Position numbers and translations under genes: made by a program
Assembly (NCBI GenBank): GCA_039621445.1
Contig: CP154954.1
Location: 46,355,847 to 46,419,846 of the forward strand
DNA: 64,000 nucleotides
Reading direction: 5' to 3'
DNA from: Euglena gracilis
Lineage: Eukaryota; Euglenida; Euglenophyceae; Euglenales
Shown: positions 1 to 9,368 of the stretch, one piece after another
How positions within the stretch are numbered: the stretch's first letter is position 1
Layout of the letters: each line of letters starts with the position of its first letter
The notes under the pieces: model-generated
Told to the model about the DNA's origin: nothing
The model's database searches: none
Seen by the model: only the letters and a program-made list of their open reading frames with translations

Positions 1-880
1 CGGGCACCATGACCCAAAATTTGGCCACAAAATTCCACTTCCTTGATGAACAATTTTGCCTTTTTGGGGTCCACCACAAAAAATTCTTTGGCCAACAAAT
101 CCAAAACTCGGCACAAATCCCGTTTGTGTGCCTCTAGGAGGTCTTCCCCCTCCCCAACGGTTGTCCCCACCAAAATATCATCTATGTATGGGGTTGCTAT
201 GTCCCTTACGGGTGCTAGCCTCTCATCCATCATTTGTTGAAATTGTTGTGAGGCGTTAGTTAACCCCATTACATTGACCCTCCATTGGTAGAGACCCTTT
301 GGTGTGAAGGAGCAAGTTATTGGCCGGCTATCCGGGTGAAGCGGTTGTTGGTGGAATGCTTGTTTTAAGTCCAAAATGGAGAACATTTGGTTGCCACCAT
401 GCTTCACCAGGATATCTTCGATTTTCGGAAGAGGGTAGTTGCACCTACGGGTTTGGCTATTGGGTCCCCTCATGTCAACAACCCCCCTCCAAGGAAAATC
501 GGGAGACTTTTTGGGCACGGGGAAAGTTTGTGAGAGCCATTCTGAATTTTTTGTTGTGGCTGGCTCGATGAATTTCATATCGATCCAATCTTGAGTGATT
601 TTTTCCAAAGCTTCTTTTCGTTCCCCGTGCATGAAGAATGGTTTTTGTCGAGTTGGTGTTGCTCCTTCCTTCAAAGGTATAAAAGCATACCCATAGGGTC
701 CCCTTACGGGTGGGTCCGGGTATACCGTTGACCTAAAAACCGTTCCTTCATACTTTTGTTGAATTTCCTCCCTTAAAAGCCTTAACTTGCCTTCATCCTT
801 ATCTTCCTCCTCTTCATTATTCGCATCCCCCCCCTCCCTTGCAATTATCATCCGTCGGATGGGTTGGGAGGTTGCTTCGG
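1..880 (-). CDS. Reverse transcriptase domain (partial, runs off the left edge)
   Basis: RNA-directed DNA polymerase of the retroelement. The minus-strand frame is open from about 880 to the window edge. It shows the usual order: a fingers segment with PVPKK (about 540-520), the VVDMR motif (near 490-475), motif A as SILDLKQAF (near 385-360) and catalytic motif C as PYIDDILVG (near 200-172). The aspartates of motifs A and C are intact. PVPKK and YIDDILVG resemble Ty3/BEL-type RTs more than LINE RTs. The thumb and RNase H lie outside the window. The protease lies directly upstream, as in most LTR-type pol genes. Confidence 0.88.
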
Positions 881-907
881 ACACGTTCAAATTTTTGTGC
901 GAAAAAA

Positions 908-1252
908 TCAGGGGTCGGTCATCCAAAAGCGACTTCTTTGATCAAACCCACTCAAAGGTAGTTGTAAACCGAATTTGTGCAAATGGGCCGTGCCCCCCTC
1001 TTGGGGTAAAATTTTGGAAGTGTTTGAATGACGCCGTTTTCTAAAATCACGCACACCAAAGAAAAATGTGAGCTGGGGAGTTTCCAAAACCAAAGCTCGG
1101 TGATGTGGAAAAACTCCAAGTTTTGCTTGGGCAAGCCATGGGAATGACAAAATGGCATCCACTTTTATGTTTGCTTCGTAAAATTGCACTTCATACTCAA
1201 AACATTCGGGTGGTGTCCCATTATTATCCTCCCCAAGCAACTTCATTCTCAC
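908..1252 (-). CDS. Protease C-terminal part and linker to RT
   Basis: This frame continues the aspartic protease begun in the neighbouring frame, which it overlaps by four bases. It contains a hydrophobic segment, VDAILSFPWL, that corresponds to the conserved IL(G)xPWL part near the protease C-terminus, where the fold forms its second flap-side strand. The following residues form a linker of no recognised fold before the RT. The frame change relative to the upstream reading frame near 1,250 is either programmed or a lesion; no slippery heptamer was identified with confidence. Confidence 0.55.
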   Translation of the reverse strand: MRMKLLGEDNNGTPPECFEYEVQFYEANIKVDAILSFPWLAQAKLGVFPHHRALVLETPQLTFFFGVRDFRKRRHSNTSKILPQEGGTAHLHKFGLQLPLSGFDQRSRFWMTDP

Positions 1253-2964
1253 CTTAGTGCACCTTGTCCCCCACTTAAAACTTGGCCGTTAGCCGTTTCA
1301 AACTTAGGGGGATTTTCAGCTGAGTGCATTAGGTGATCGCTTATGAATCCTTGCTTTATCAGGTTTGCTTCCGCCCCCGTATCCACCAAAATATTCATAT
1401 CCCGTTCCTCCCCATTGACCAAAATTACCTTTGTGCGAATCAAAAGTTGCCGATCCTTTGAAAATTTGCTCACCCCTGTTGGTGAATACGTTTTTTTTAC
1501 CATACGTGACTTCAAACGTACAACCTTTGGTTCCTTAGGCGTGTTAGTGCTAGTGGGGGGCTTGTTACCCTCTATCAACAAGGCCCAAACTCCCCACTTC
1601 ACACCTCCCATAGGTTTCCCATCCACTTCGAAAAGCTTTGTTCCAGGCTGAACATACAATTTTTGTGTCGCCTTTCGCACAAGTTCTCTAACCCATCCCC
1701 TTTGCCAATCTGGAACCATGCAAATTGCATCACACGGGGTTTTTTGCAACTTTTTTGCCACCTTATGCCATAACGACCATGGGGGAATCAACCACACCGT
1801 GCCCCCCTTCCCCCAATCAACACTCAAGGCATTTTCCTCCTTCGTCAAAAAAGAAGCACATTGAGAATTTTTGATTGAAGCAAAACAATCCATTTCGGCT
1901 CTCCTTTGAAATTTCTCCTCAATCAATTTCACAAAGGAGTTTCTCACGGCATAGTCCTCCCTTTTGAAGGAAAATTTCTCCTCCTTAAAATCAAGGGCCG
2001 AAAGAAGATATTCAATCAAATTTTGAGGCATTCTCCATTTTTGATGTGTGCTCGTGTGCATATGCCTCCCACCCTTTTTCTCCTTGTGTGCCCACCTGCC
2101 CCCCTCCTTCAACACCATGTTGGGGCAGGTTTTTCCATCACAAATTTTGTCCTTCAAACTTAAGAGATTCTCACTCCCCCAAATACGGGTTGGTTTTTGG
2201 TATCCCCAATCAGAAAATTGGCAATAATCAACATCAATGAAATTCAAATTTCGAACACATTGCCGTTTGGGTAAATATCCCGTACGGGGATTTTCAATCC
2301 ACCACAATTTGGGTTGAAAATATTCCACAATCTCCAAAGTTTTTTCGACAAGACGATCTGCCGTTTGCATGTCCCTACCCCCTATCGTTTTTGCAAGGCT
2401 ATACTCCGTGCATGGCACACCGGCCGCAATAACTTCAAAATATCCCTGGGGGTATTTGCGATAATCCCACTCCAAAATATCCGTTACATGGGTTGGGTGA
2501 AATTTTGGGTTGACATCCAAAGATACCACCTGGTATCCGTTTTCCTCCAAACACCTCCCCACAGATCCTTTTCCCGAAAACAAATCCAACGCCTTGGGAA
2601 TTCTCCTGCTTCCCACACCTTTGATGGATCCTCTTCCACTCAAACAACCATAATAATTGTTGAAACTGGGCCGTGCACTCTCCTGGCTTGCACACCTGGT
2701 CCACGGTTTGGGTCGAGTCCACGGTTTGCCCGGCTTGCCCTTCCTCGACACGGGCTGCCATTGGCTCGAGGCCACTTGCCTTCTTGAGTCAATTGTTGAT
2801 GATGAATTCATTGAATTGTCTTCAGTTGCACCATTGCCTGTCTTCGGCATTGCAAACTCTTGATTGGTTGACTTTGAACCTGAGATAGAGGGACTGGAAG
2901 ATAGATATACACATTCTCCAACATGGTAACATTCTCCACATGGAGATGTGGTTGGGTTATGCAA
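1249..2964 (-). CDS. C5-cytosine DNA methyltransferase / D-x-F-A-S domain / aspartic protease polyprotein
   Basis: A 571-residue open frame in three parts. Residues 125-320 are a C5-cytosine methyltransferase: motif I DLFSGKGS (127-134), the acidic SLD (148-150), motif IV AGVPC with the catalytic Cys (C185) and motif VI ENPR (224-227), then GYQKPTRIW (254-262), typical of the compact algal, viral and retroelement branch of this family. Residues about 355-430 hold MDCFAS followed by WLIPPW and VPDW, a domain that usually follows RNase H in DIRS-like elements. Residues 505-571 start an aspartic protease with active site LVDTGAEA (526-533). The methyltransferase is predicted to transfer methyl from S-adenosylmethionine to cytosine, perhaps on element DNA. 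Its catalytic residues are intact. The N-terminal Cys/His cluster (residues 9-18) may be a zinc knuckle. Confidence 0.88.
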   Translation of the reverse strand: MHNPTTSPCGECYHVGECVYLSSSPSISGSKSTNQEFAMPKTGNGATEDNSMNSSSTIDSRRQVASSQWQPVSRKGKPGKPWTRPKPWTRCASQESARPSFNNYYGCLSGRGSIKGVGSRRIPKALDLFSGKGSVGRCLEENGYQVVSLDVNPKFHPTHVTDILEWDYRKYPQGYFEVIAAGVPCTEYSLAKTIGGRDMQTADRLVEKTLEIVEYFQPKLWWIENPRTGYLPKRQCVRNLNFIDVDYCQFSDWGYQKPTRIWGSENLLSLKDKICDGKTCPNMVLKEGGRWAHKEKKGGRHMHTSTHQKWRMPQNLIEYLLSALDFKEEKFSFKREDYAVRNSFVKLIEEKFQRRAEMDCFASIKNSQCASFLTKEENALSVDWGKGGTVWLIPPWSLWHKVAKKLQKTPCDAICMVPDWQRGWVRELVRKATQKLYVQPGTKLFEVDGKPMGGVKWGVWALLIEGNKPPTSTNTPKEPKVVRLKSRMVKKTYSPTGVSKFSKDRQLLIRTKVILVNGEERDMNILVDTGAEANLIKQGFISDHLMHSAENPPKFETANGQVLSGGQGALR

Positions 2965-3027
2965 AATACTGTGGGGGTTTTTGATGCCCGAGGATGTAAA
3001 CCCCTCAAAAACATGACCCCGGCGTCC

Positions 3028-4152
3028 CTAAAGACGGACTGGGGGTGCAACATTTCGGTTTGCATTGTACCCCCCTCCCTTCCAACCGTTGCCTTTGGAA
3101 GAATCTTTCCCTTGGCCTTTGCCTTTGCCCTTTCCTTTTTGGGAAGATTGTTGATTCCAATTTCCATTCGATTGGCTGGACCCCCTTCCCCCATATCGTC
3201 CTTGGCCTTGATAATTTTGAGCACCCTTGAAACTTTGGCCTTTCCAAGAGTTTTGGTTTTGATTTTGGGGTTGCCAAGTTGGCCACGGAGACGATTTTGG
3301 TGGTGCTTGAACCCAAACTTCACCATTGGCATTTGGCATAGATTTGGGAGTTTCTGCATTTGGTGTAAGATTTTGGGTGTGACTTTCAGTGGAAATGGGA
3401 ACAGAACCATTTGAAACATTGGGCAAGTCGGAACCTGTGGCCGTGGGTGTAAAAGAAGTTGGAGATGCCACCTGCTTTCCAGATAAAGAACGTTTCTTTG
3501 AGAGGGAACCCTCCCGGCTGTTGGATTTCCCCCCTTTGTTCTCCGCCCCCACCGATCGAGAACGTCTGTATGAGGTTTGGCTGTGATTGGGGTTTAGCAT
3601 TAAGTCTTGCCGATCTCTGAGTGCCAATTTTGAAGTCACGAGACGGAAAATGTCTTCAACACTCAAATTTGGTTCATTTTCTCGAACCCGAACCAAAACA
3701 TTGGAATCATTAAATTCTTTCCCATTGTAACTTTTGAGTGTTTCACAACTTTGCACATCAGGCAACACAATTTCGAATTCCGTCTCACTCAATTTTGTGA
3801 CTCTTGTGGGTTTCTTCCCAGCGAAAATCATCACAAAATTTTCCATAATGGCTGTGGAGGTTGGCTGTGGATAGTTCATTCGAACGGTTGGTTGGCTGGT
3901 TTTGATCCGTTCTTCCTCATCAGTGATCCAATGCACAATAAAAGGAGGCATTTTTTCGATGAGTAATCTTTTCACCTCCCCCTCACTAGCATCCTTGATT
4001 TTCTGTCGACACAACTTGAAGTCAACCTTGAAATTTTCCCAATCACGACTTGTAACCCTCCCTTGATGGGATAACGTGATCCCGAAAGTTTTTTCTGGCC
4101 CCAAACTCTTCATTTCTCGAGTGCCAGGCATCCAACTTGGCCCACACTTCAT
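3028..4152 (-). CDS. Gag-like protein, basic Gly/Gln/Lys-rich tail
   Basis: A 374-residue frame. The first 200 residues are mixed charged sequence without a recognised domain. After a Ser/Arg-rich stretch the tail (residues about 290-360) is dominated by Gly, Gln, Asn, Lys and Trp, including repeats of QNQNQ and KGKGKGKG, like nucleocapsid or RGG-type RNA-binding tails. It overlaps the preceding frame by about 110 bases and reads directly towards the methyltransferase frame. The likely role is binding the element RNA in the particle. No canonical CCHC knuckle is seen in this frame. Confidence 0.6.
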   Translation of the reverse strand: MKCGPSWMPGTREMKSLGPEKTFGITLSHQGRVTSRDWENFKVDFKLCRQKIKDASEGEVKRLLIEKMPPFIVHWITDEEERIKTSQPTVRMNYPQPTSTAIMENFVMIFAGKKPTRVTKLSETEFEIVLPDVQSCETLKSYNGKEFNDSNVLVRVRENEPNLSVEDIFRLVTSKLALRDRQDLMLNPNHSQTSYRRSRSVGAENKGGKSNSREGSLSKKRSLSGKQVASPTSFTPTATGSDLPNVSNGSVPISTESHTQNLTPNAETPKSMPNANGEVWVQAPPKSSPWPTWQPQNQNQNSWKGQSFKGAQNYQGQGRYGGRGSSQSNGNWNQQSSQKGKGKGKGQGKDSSKGNGWKGGGYNANRNVAPPVRL

Positions 4153-4732
4153 TGAAAGTTAGTGCCTCCCCCATTTCATCCAAATGTAAATTCAGCTGTT
4201 TTTTCCCCAAATCATCCAAACAAAGTTCTAGGAGGCCCAATTTATCCGCTTCTGAAACTTGATTGAATTTTCGGATGAATCTCCCCCACTCATCCTTGAA
4301 GTTTGGCCAATCACCTGCATGACCTGAAAATTTCGGGACAACAACATTTCGCAAAATGTGTTGTGTAGCTGCAGACGCCACAGTCATCATTGGTGACCGT
4401 TCAGATGCCCCCCCTATGGCATTGATACTCACCTGGCCCACCATCAATGATCCATCCCCTAAATCTGGGCCCCCTTCTAATCCCAGATTAAGATCCCAGA
4501 TTTCAATTGGCTGAACCGGCTTCACTCCCTTAATTCCAACAAAACCAGAATTAGCCTTAAAAACTGGCTTGGGCTGTGTCACCGTAGATGCCTTGGGCTG
4601 AACCGTTTCAGTCAAAACTTGTTGCACCCTCCCTTCAATGGCCTTCAACCGTGCCTCAAAATTGTTGCACAGATTTTGGACAACCTCCCTATGGCTTTTT
4701 TCCTTTGAAAAATCTGTTTGAATTTTGCCCAA
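4043..4732 (-). CDS. Gag-like capsid segment
   Basis: A 229-residue frame. Its second half has VVPKFSGHAGDWPNFKDEW followed by a helical region ending ALTFNEVWAKLDAW. This is the pattern of Gag domains of the UBN2/DUF1759 type (LPKFSGDxxxWxxFxxxF). The N-terminal part is Glu/Lys-rich and continues the coiled coil of the preceding frame. It is expected to form the core of the virus-like particle. Overlap with the frame downstream suggests both belonged to a single Gag before frame changes. Confidence 0.6.
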   Translation of the reverse strand: MGKIQTDFSKEKSHREVVQNLCNNFEARLKAIEGRVQQVLTETVQPKASTVTQPKPVFKANSGFVGIKGVKPVQPIEIWDLNLGLEGGPDLGDGSLMVGQVSINAIGGASERSPMMTVASAATQHILRNVVVPKFSGHAGDWPNFKDEWGRFIRKFNQVSEADKLGLLELCLDDLGKKQLNLHLDEMGEALTFNEVWAKLDAWHSRNEEFGARKNFRDHVIPSREGYKS

Positions 4733-4753
4733 AATCGCACAAAACTGCTGTTT

Positions 4754-5674
4754 TCATACAATTTTCCATGTCATTTCGCAGCTTGTCAAAATGTTCTTCT
4801 GCACTTGTCTCATTTTTTCCTCCATCATTTGGGTCATCATGATTTCCATCATTTTTCTGACCTGAGCTGCCATTTCCCTCCGAACCTGAATTTGTATCGT
4901 TTCTTCTGTTTTCCCCATCATTTCAACAACTTTGTCCCAAGGCACCTCCTGGCTGCCCAGAAATTTCTCGATCCCAGTTAATCTGTCCCCCAGAGCTTTG
5001 CTCTCCTGATTCACTGTCTGAAATCGCTGCTGCATTTCACTTACTAGTGTTCCCAAAATTTGTCTGAGACGCCTCCCCAACAGTTTGCAGCCCAGCAGCA
5101 ATTTCAGTGAATCGTTCACCCCAGAGCACAGCTCACGGTTTGTATTCTGAAGTGCAGAAATTTCTTTTTGCATCTCCAATTTGTTCTCTCCCACAGCCCG
5201 AGAACAAATCCCAACTTGGTCAAAAAGACCTGAAAATCTGGCTTCAATTTCCTTTTCCCTTTTCAAAATTTCGCTCAACTGCCCATCCAAGTAATCTTTC
5301 ACAGATTTCTCAAAAATCTGGGATTTTCCTTCAACCTGTCTTTCAATTTCGATTGACAAAAGTTGTTTGTGGCAGTTGGCAATATTTTCCACCGCATTCC
5401 CCCCTTGCTGGCACTGTGAAATAAAATGGCTGACTGACTGCTGAATTTCCTCCTGAGTTTTCTGTTTTTGCTGTTCAAACTGGCTGCAAATTTCAGTATT
5501 TCGCCGTTCCACATTTTGCTGAATAAACTGTAAAAGTTCAGCCTGCGCTCGAGAATTTTTTTCACCCAATTCTCGCTCAAAATTTTCCAGCCGATTTTCC
5601 ACAACCACCTGGGGGGGTATAATACTTTCCCAGTGAGTTAAACTTCGGTTCAGCTCAGCTAATTGGCAATCCAC
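4754..5674 (-). CDS. Long coiled-coil segment of Gag
   Basis: A 306-residue frame rich in Glu, Gln, Lys, Leu and Arg with almost no proline after residue 25, giving extended heptad-like helices over most of its length. There is no catalytic motif. It ends 22 bases before the next Gag frame begins, in the same direction. A role in Gag multimerisation is an inference from position and composition. The stop at its end may be a lesion. Confidence 0.55.
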   Translation of the reverse strand: MDCQLAELNRSLTHWESIIPPQVVVENRLENFERELGEKNSRAQAELLQFIQQNVERRNTEICSQFEQQKQKTQEEIQQSVSHFISQCQQGGNAVENIANCHKQLLSIEIERQVEGKSQIFEKSVKDYLDGQLSEILKREKEIEARFSGLFDQVGICSRAVGENKLEMQKEISALQNTNRELCSGVNDSLKLLLGCKLLGRRLRQILGTLVSEMQQRFQTVNQESKALGDRLTGIEKFLGSQEVPWDKVVEMMGKTEETIQIQVRREMAAQVRKMMEIMMTQMMEEKMRQVQKNILTSCEMTWKIV

Positions 5675-5737
5675 CCCCTGGGCCCAATTATCCCATGCGT
5701 CCCAATCTGAAATGGCATCCCCCCCCCACCTGAACTC

Positions 5738-6337
5738 CTAAATCAGGTGGCTGTCTTCGTCCTCCTCCACCTGGGTTTTTGATGCTGCCAGATTTAACAC
5801 CCCCGATGATGATTCACCACAACCCAGATTTGCAGATTGCTCCCCAGAAAATTTTGATTCAGAATACATTCTGGTCGATTCCGGAAAAAATGTCTGTCCA
5901 TCGACAGTTATTTCGCTGTGGCTGGCTGTCCCCCTGTCTTCCAACAATAAAATTGGAGTCACCCCCTCAATCTGGGGTATTTCGGCTCCAAAATTTGGAA
6001 ACTGATTAGGAACAAAACTCTGAAACCTGGGGGGTATCCAACCTGCAGCCACCAAAAGTTGTTCTGTTTCTTCAAAAAGTTGTTTCTGTTTGTTCAAACT
6101 GGCTGAGTCCCGACCCCCTGTCACTGTCAATTTCACTGTCGCTTTGATACTGGGGGGGTGAACCCGTCCATTGTACCAACTGATTTTCATCCCCCCCCTG
6201 TGATTCATGGGACGGGCCTGATTCATGTTAATGCCAAACCCCATTTGTACTGGGTTCCCACCTGAAAAAGTCTGAGTTGGAAAATTTTTCTGAACACGTA
6301 TCAGAACCAGACTGTGATTGAAAATGCTTGATTTCAC
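5738..6337 (-). CDS. N-terminal region of the retroelement Gag, unrecognised
   Basis: A 199-residue frame with mixed composition, a basic and Asn-rich beginning and an acidic end (EEDED). No family was recognised. It precedes the coiled-coil frame by about 60 bases in the same orientation, with a C-run (5,709-5,717) between them. It is probably the start of the element's first protein, but the true start codon is uncertain. Confidence 0.45.
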   Translation of the reverse strand: MKSSIFNHSLVLIRVQKNFPTQTFSGGNPVQMGFGINMNQARPMNHRGGMKISWYNGRVHPPSIKATVKLTVTGGRDSASLNKQKQLFEETEQLLVAAGWIPPRFQSFVPNQFPNFGAEIPQIEGVTPILLLEDRGTASHSEITVDGQTFFPESTRMYSESKFSGEQSANLGCGESSSGVLNLAASKTQVEEDEDSHLI

Positions 6338-6340
6338 CGA

Positions 6341-7200
6341 TTCAGAAGGAATTCAGGTTTGCGATTCGAAAAATTCGTCACCAACAGAGCTGGCGGAAGC
6401 TGCCTTTGCTACCGTTTAGCTGAGGGCTGCCCAAACTTCCAACATTCCACAGATTTGTTGGATGACTAGCAGAACCTGTCTTGTAATCATGTTTAAATCT
6501 TCAGCAAGATTAATGCTGGCTGTGCCATCAAAATTGTCCGTATTTTCTGGGCTGAAATTTTTTTGTCAAAACAGGGTGGCAAAAACTCCTCTGCGTACCA
6601 TGTCTACCCCGGGCGCCCACCCTGCGGGTGATCGGACAGAAAACCCCAGCCCCCTGGGCCGGCTGACTCCCTGCCGTCACCCACCCCTGGGGCTCGCCGT
6701 TCCCTGGCCAGGGCCCAGTGTTTTTTCCGGGTGGTGGAGGGCTCAGGCCAACCCCCGGTTCGCCCACTGGTATACCCCCCGACCAGAGGGGGGTGCGTAG
6801 GATCGAATTAGCTTTTTCGTGGAAATCTTGAACAAAATCAAAATTCCGCTCCAATGAAAATGATTCTCCAAACTTTGATCCCCATGAGGCCATTTCACTC
6901 CCCCTTTCTTCCGGCATGCAAAACATTGAGAATGGGTAAGGGTGGTGTTTTGTTCACTGAAATGGTGGTCAAAAAGCAACAACAGCACACCGTGAATGAG
7001 GAAAGGTGGGACCTGACCTTTGAACTTGAAATTCTCAAAACTGACAATTCTTCAATGAAATAATTCTTGAGGACTTCAATTCTCAATTGTTGGAACAAAG
7101 AAACCCACAAAAGTCTGCGGAAGCAAATTGTGCTGAATTGGAACCTCAAATTAGGCTTTTCCTATAGAACGCGCATTCTGCGCGGAATGAAAAATTCCGT
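6341..7200. other. Spacer between the two retroelements
   Basis: This should hold the 5' leader or terminal repeat of the methyltransferase element, but no repeat partner exists in the window to define it. 6,600-6,790 is GC-rich and unlike the AT-richer flanks, suggesting a separate small insertion. A minus-strand segment at 6,743-6,988 could encode a short peptide with a CxxC pair, not recognised. Just left of the next element is a short inverted repeat (GCGCATTCTGCGC, 7,170-7,182). Confidence 0.4.
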
Positions 7201-7252
7201 GATTTGCGAAGCAGGCTATAAATGGGTAACAACAACCATCACCTTACGCCCA
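7201..7252. repeat. Split direct repeat B2 (3' terminus of the YR retrotransposon)
   Basis: 52 bp identical in my reading to B1 at 7,465-7,516, beginning GATTTGCGAAGCAGG. It marks the element's 3' end on the coding strand. It is separated from A2 by 111 bp, whereas in textbook Ngaro elements B2 follows A2 more closely. Confidence 0.85.
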
Positions 7253-7363
7253 ACAAAGTTTCAGCTGAAGGTGGTAAGTACAACGGAAGGGGGTATGTAC
7301 AAACCTACACTACTCAACGATGGTACATCAGCAAAGCAGCGGAGGTGTTAGTTTGATTGTAGA

Positions 7364-7465
7364 GGCTTACTTCCAATAAAGGAATCTGTGAAGAAATATT
7401 TACAGAATTAGTTTGCATTCTTGTCGCGTAACGGTTCGCAAATCTCGAGATTGGTGAATCTCTCG
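7364..7465. repeat. Split direct repeat A2
   Basis: 102 bp matching A1 at 13,841-13,942 without visible difference, from GGCTTACTTCC to GAATCTCTCG. It abuts B1. Such repeats are the template-switch sites that let YR retroelements form a circular DNA intermediate for recombinase-driven insertion. Confidence 0.9.
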
Positions 7466-7516
7466 ATTTGCGAAGCAGGCTATAAATGGGTAACAACAAC
7501 CATCACCTTACGCCCA
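7465..7516. repeat. Split direct repeat B1
   Basis: Second copy of the 52-bp B repeat, directly adjoining A2 and lying 20 bp beyond the stop of the RT-RNase H gene. The B1-A2 junction reproduces the join expected after circularisation of A1 with the 3' end. Confidence 0.88.
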
Positions 7517-7535
7517 TCTGTCTGTATAAGGGCGA

Positions 7536-9320
7536 TCAGAGTGATAAAATTCCAACATACTTTACAAGAGAGAAGGAAGTGCATAAATGATCCCACAATT
7601 CAGAAGCAGTTGTGACTGCTTGACGATGATCTCTGGAGAAAGGAATTCTAGAAATGGGGTCAGCAGGTTGGTTTTGGGAAGCACACCAAAGGATGTGTGT
7701 ATTTAATTTTGACCAAAGCAGGCGATTTAAAATTCGGCGTGTAATTGTACACAGCACCGGACTACTTAATTGTGGGCGGAGATTGGTGGCTATATAGCAA
7801 ACACCCATATTATCTCCTATGTAAGTCAAGCTGTTCCAATGAAGCCGTACAGCCAGATTGGTGGCGTAGTCCAATGCAAAGTATTCAGCTTGTTGTTGTG
7901 AGGAAACATAGGGAGGACACAGAGATAATTTTGCACCGAAGGAAGGAGAGAAAAGTCCAATATAGTAAGAATCTGCAAACCTTGCAGCATCACCACAAAT
8001 GACGTGTGTAAAGAAAGGTGGTGGAATGGGATCAGTTGCTTCCCAAGGGGAACAAGAAAGTACAGTGGCGTCAAAGAGTGAATACACCATTTTGTTCGAA
8101 GGTTGTGGAAGGTAACGTCTCCCATGCCAACGGTGAAGATACCAGGACCGGAGAATAGATGTGATACCTGGAAGGGGTCGGACAGACCATAATAAGTGTC
8201 CCAAAATGACATCAATACGCTTGTCAAACACTGGTATTAAAGATGCCAAAACGGATCGTGAAATTGTACAAAGAAGGGTATGGTGTGTATTGGTAATTTG
8301 ACGTTTGTTGAGCAAAAATAATTTTCCAAGCCACTTGACCTGTTGGCTTGGGTTGAGACATGATTTTTTTGAAATAATCAGCGAATTTTGTTGAAGCACA
8401 GAGACGAAAAATTGAGTAATGTCGTTGCATAGTGAAAAAGTGGTTGCAAGTAGAAAGACATCGTCGTAATAAACAAAATACCAGAATTCGGAACCAAACA
8501 ATAAAGAAAAATGTGAATTTTTCAAAGAGGAGGAAAGTAAAAATTCTAAGGACTTTTGTGCAATAATTGGAGAAAGATTCCAACCAAAGGGGGGTGATGT
8601 GAAGGAGAAATTGTCAATTCTAAAAATATGTTGAGCTTCTTGTGGTAATTGTAAAGACCAAAAAAAATTGGTAAGGTCGAGGGTAGTAGCAAATAAAGTT
8701 GAAGGAGGAAATTTTCGAATGATATCTGCAATGTCTGAAAGGGAAGGTAAATGAAAAGAAGGCAACGGGGTCGGTGTCAATTGATTCAGACCTCGTAAGT
8801 CTGCAATAAAAGCTGCTTTTTCGGAAGATTTGGGTCTCAAAAAAACTGATAGGTTAGAAGGTGGAGCAGTAGAGTGTTTTGGGGATGGGATCAAAAATTT
8901 GTCTCTCACAAGAGAGGATAACAAAATTTTAGTCAGAGATTTTGTTTTTCGTGGCTCAAAAGGGGGTGGGGGGATGTATGTTCGTAGGCGGTTAAGGAGA
9001 CTGTTGGGTACATATGTGTGCCAAATATGAGGTGGTATGGAAAATGTCCACGTAATCCCAAACCTCTTGCGGCTATGTCTGGTGTGACAGAGGAGGGAGT
9101 AGTTTCTTGAAGGTAATATTTGATAAGGAGCAAAATCAGCCAGGAAATGGTGTGAAGTTGTAAAAGGAGCTTCAGAAAAGCATGAAGGGTAATTTGTATG
9201 TTCAAAGCATTTCGCCTTTGTAGAAAAATGATGACAAGTTGGCGTAATCTCAAGAAAATTTGTTGTCGGGTTAAGGGAAAAGGGAGCGCAGAACGAGAAA
9301 TATTTCCTGCTATACCCCAA
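7536..9320 (-). CDS. Reverse transcriptase-RNase H of the YR retrotransposon
   Basis: A 594-residue frame. The RT core begins near residue 130. It shows the FIADLRGLN motif (171-179), motif A TTLDLTNFFWSL (212-223), motif B PFGWNLSP (244-251) and catalytic motif C VYYDDVFLL (283-291). An RNase H domain follows, with the acidic residues of FADSYYIG, QQAEYFALD and YIGDN, and ends in ADPISR, which is typical of DIRS/Ngaro pol. The start is uncertain because the first 120 residues lack a known domain. It lies 49 bp after the recombinase gene and 20 bp before B1. The frame is intact with all RT aspartates present. Confidence 0.9.
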   Translation of the reverse strand: MGYSRKYFSFCAPFSLNPTTNFLEITPTCHHFSTKAKCFEHTNYPSCFSEAPFTTSHHFLADFAPYQILPSRNYSLLCHTRHSRKRFGITWTFSIPPHIWHTYVPNSLLNRLRTYIPPPPFEPRKTKSLTKILLSSLVRDKFLIPSPKHSTAPPSNLSVFLRPKSSEKAAFIADLRGLNQLTPTPLPSFHLPSLSDIADIIRKFPPSTLFATTLDLTNFFWSLQLPQEAQHIFRIDNFSFTSPPFGWNLSPIIAQKSLEFLLSSSLKNSHFSLLFGSEFWYFVYYDDVFLLATTFSLCNDITQFFVSVLQQNSLIISKKSCLNPSQQVKWLGKLFLLNKRQITNTHHTLLCTISRSVLASLIPVFDKRIDVILGHLLWSVRPLPGITSILRSWYLHRWHGRRYLPQPSNKMVYSLFDATVLSCSPWEATDPIPPPFFTHVICGDAARFADSYYIGLFSPSFGAKLSLCPPYVSSQQQAEYFALDYATNLAVRLHWNSLTYIGDNMGVCYIATNLRPQLSSPVLCTITRRILNRLLWSKLNTHILWCASQNQPADPISRIPFSRDHRQAVTTASELWDHLCTSFSLVKYVGILSL

Positions 9321-9368
9321 AGAGTATTACGGAGTTTGTGGTTCAAGATGGGTGTGGTTAATGGATGT

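Larger units (their letters stand above)
1..6340 (-). mobile_element. Retroelement with C5-methyltransferase, truncated by window edge
   Basis: All recognisable domains read on the minus strand, so the element's 5' end lies near 6.3 kb and its 3' end is outside the window. The order is N-terminal region, coiled coil, Gag-like domain, basic Gly/Gln-rich segment, C5-cytosine DNA methyltransferase, D-x-F-A-S domain, aspartic protease, reverse transcriptase. RNase H, integrase or recombinase and any 3' repeat are not visible. No LTR or split repeat could be paired because only one end is present. The frame changes several times, often at homopolymer runs, so the copy is either decayed or carries indel errors. 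Element class (Ty3-like, BEL-like or YR) is undecided. Confidence 0.85.
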
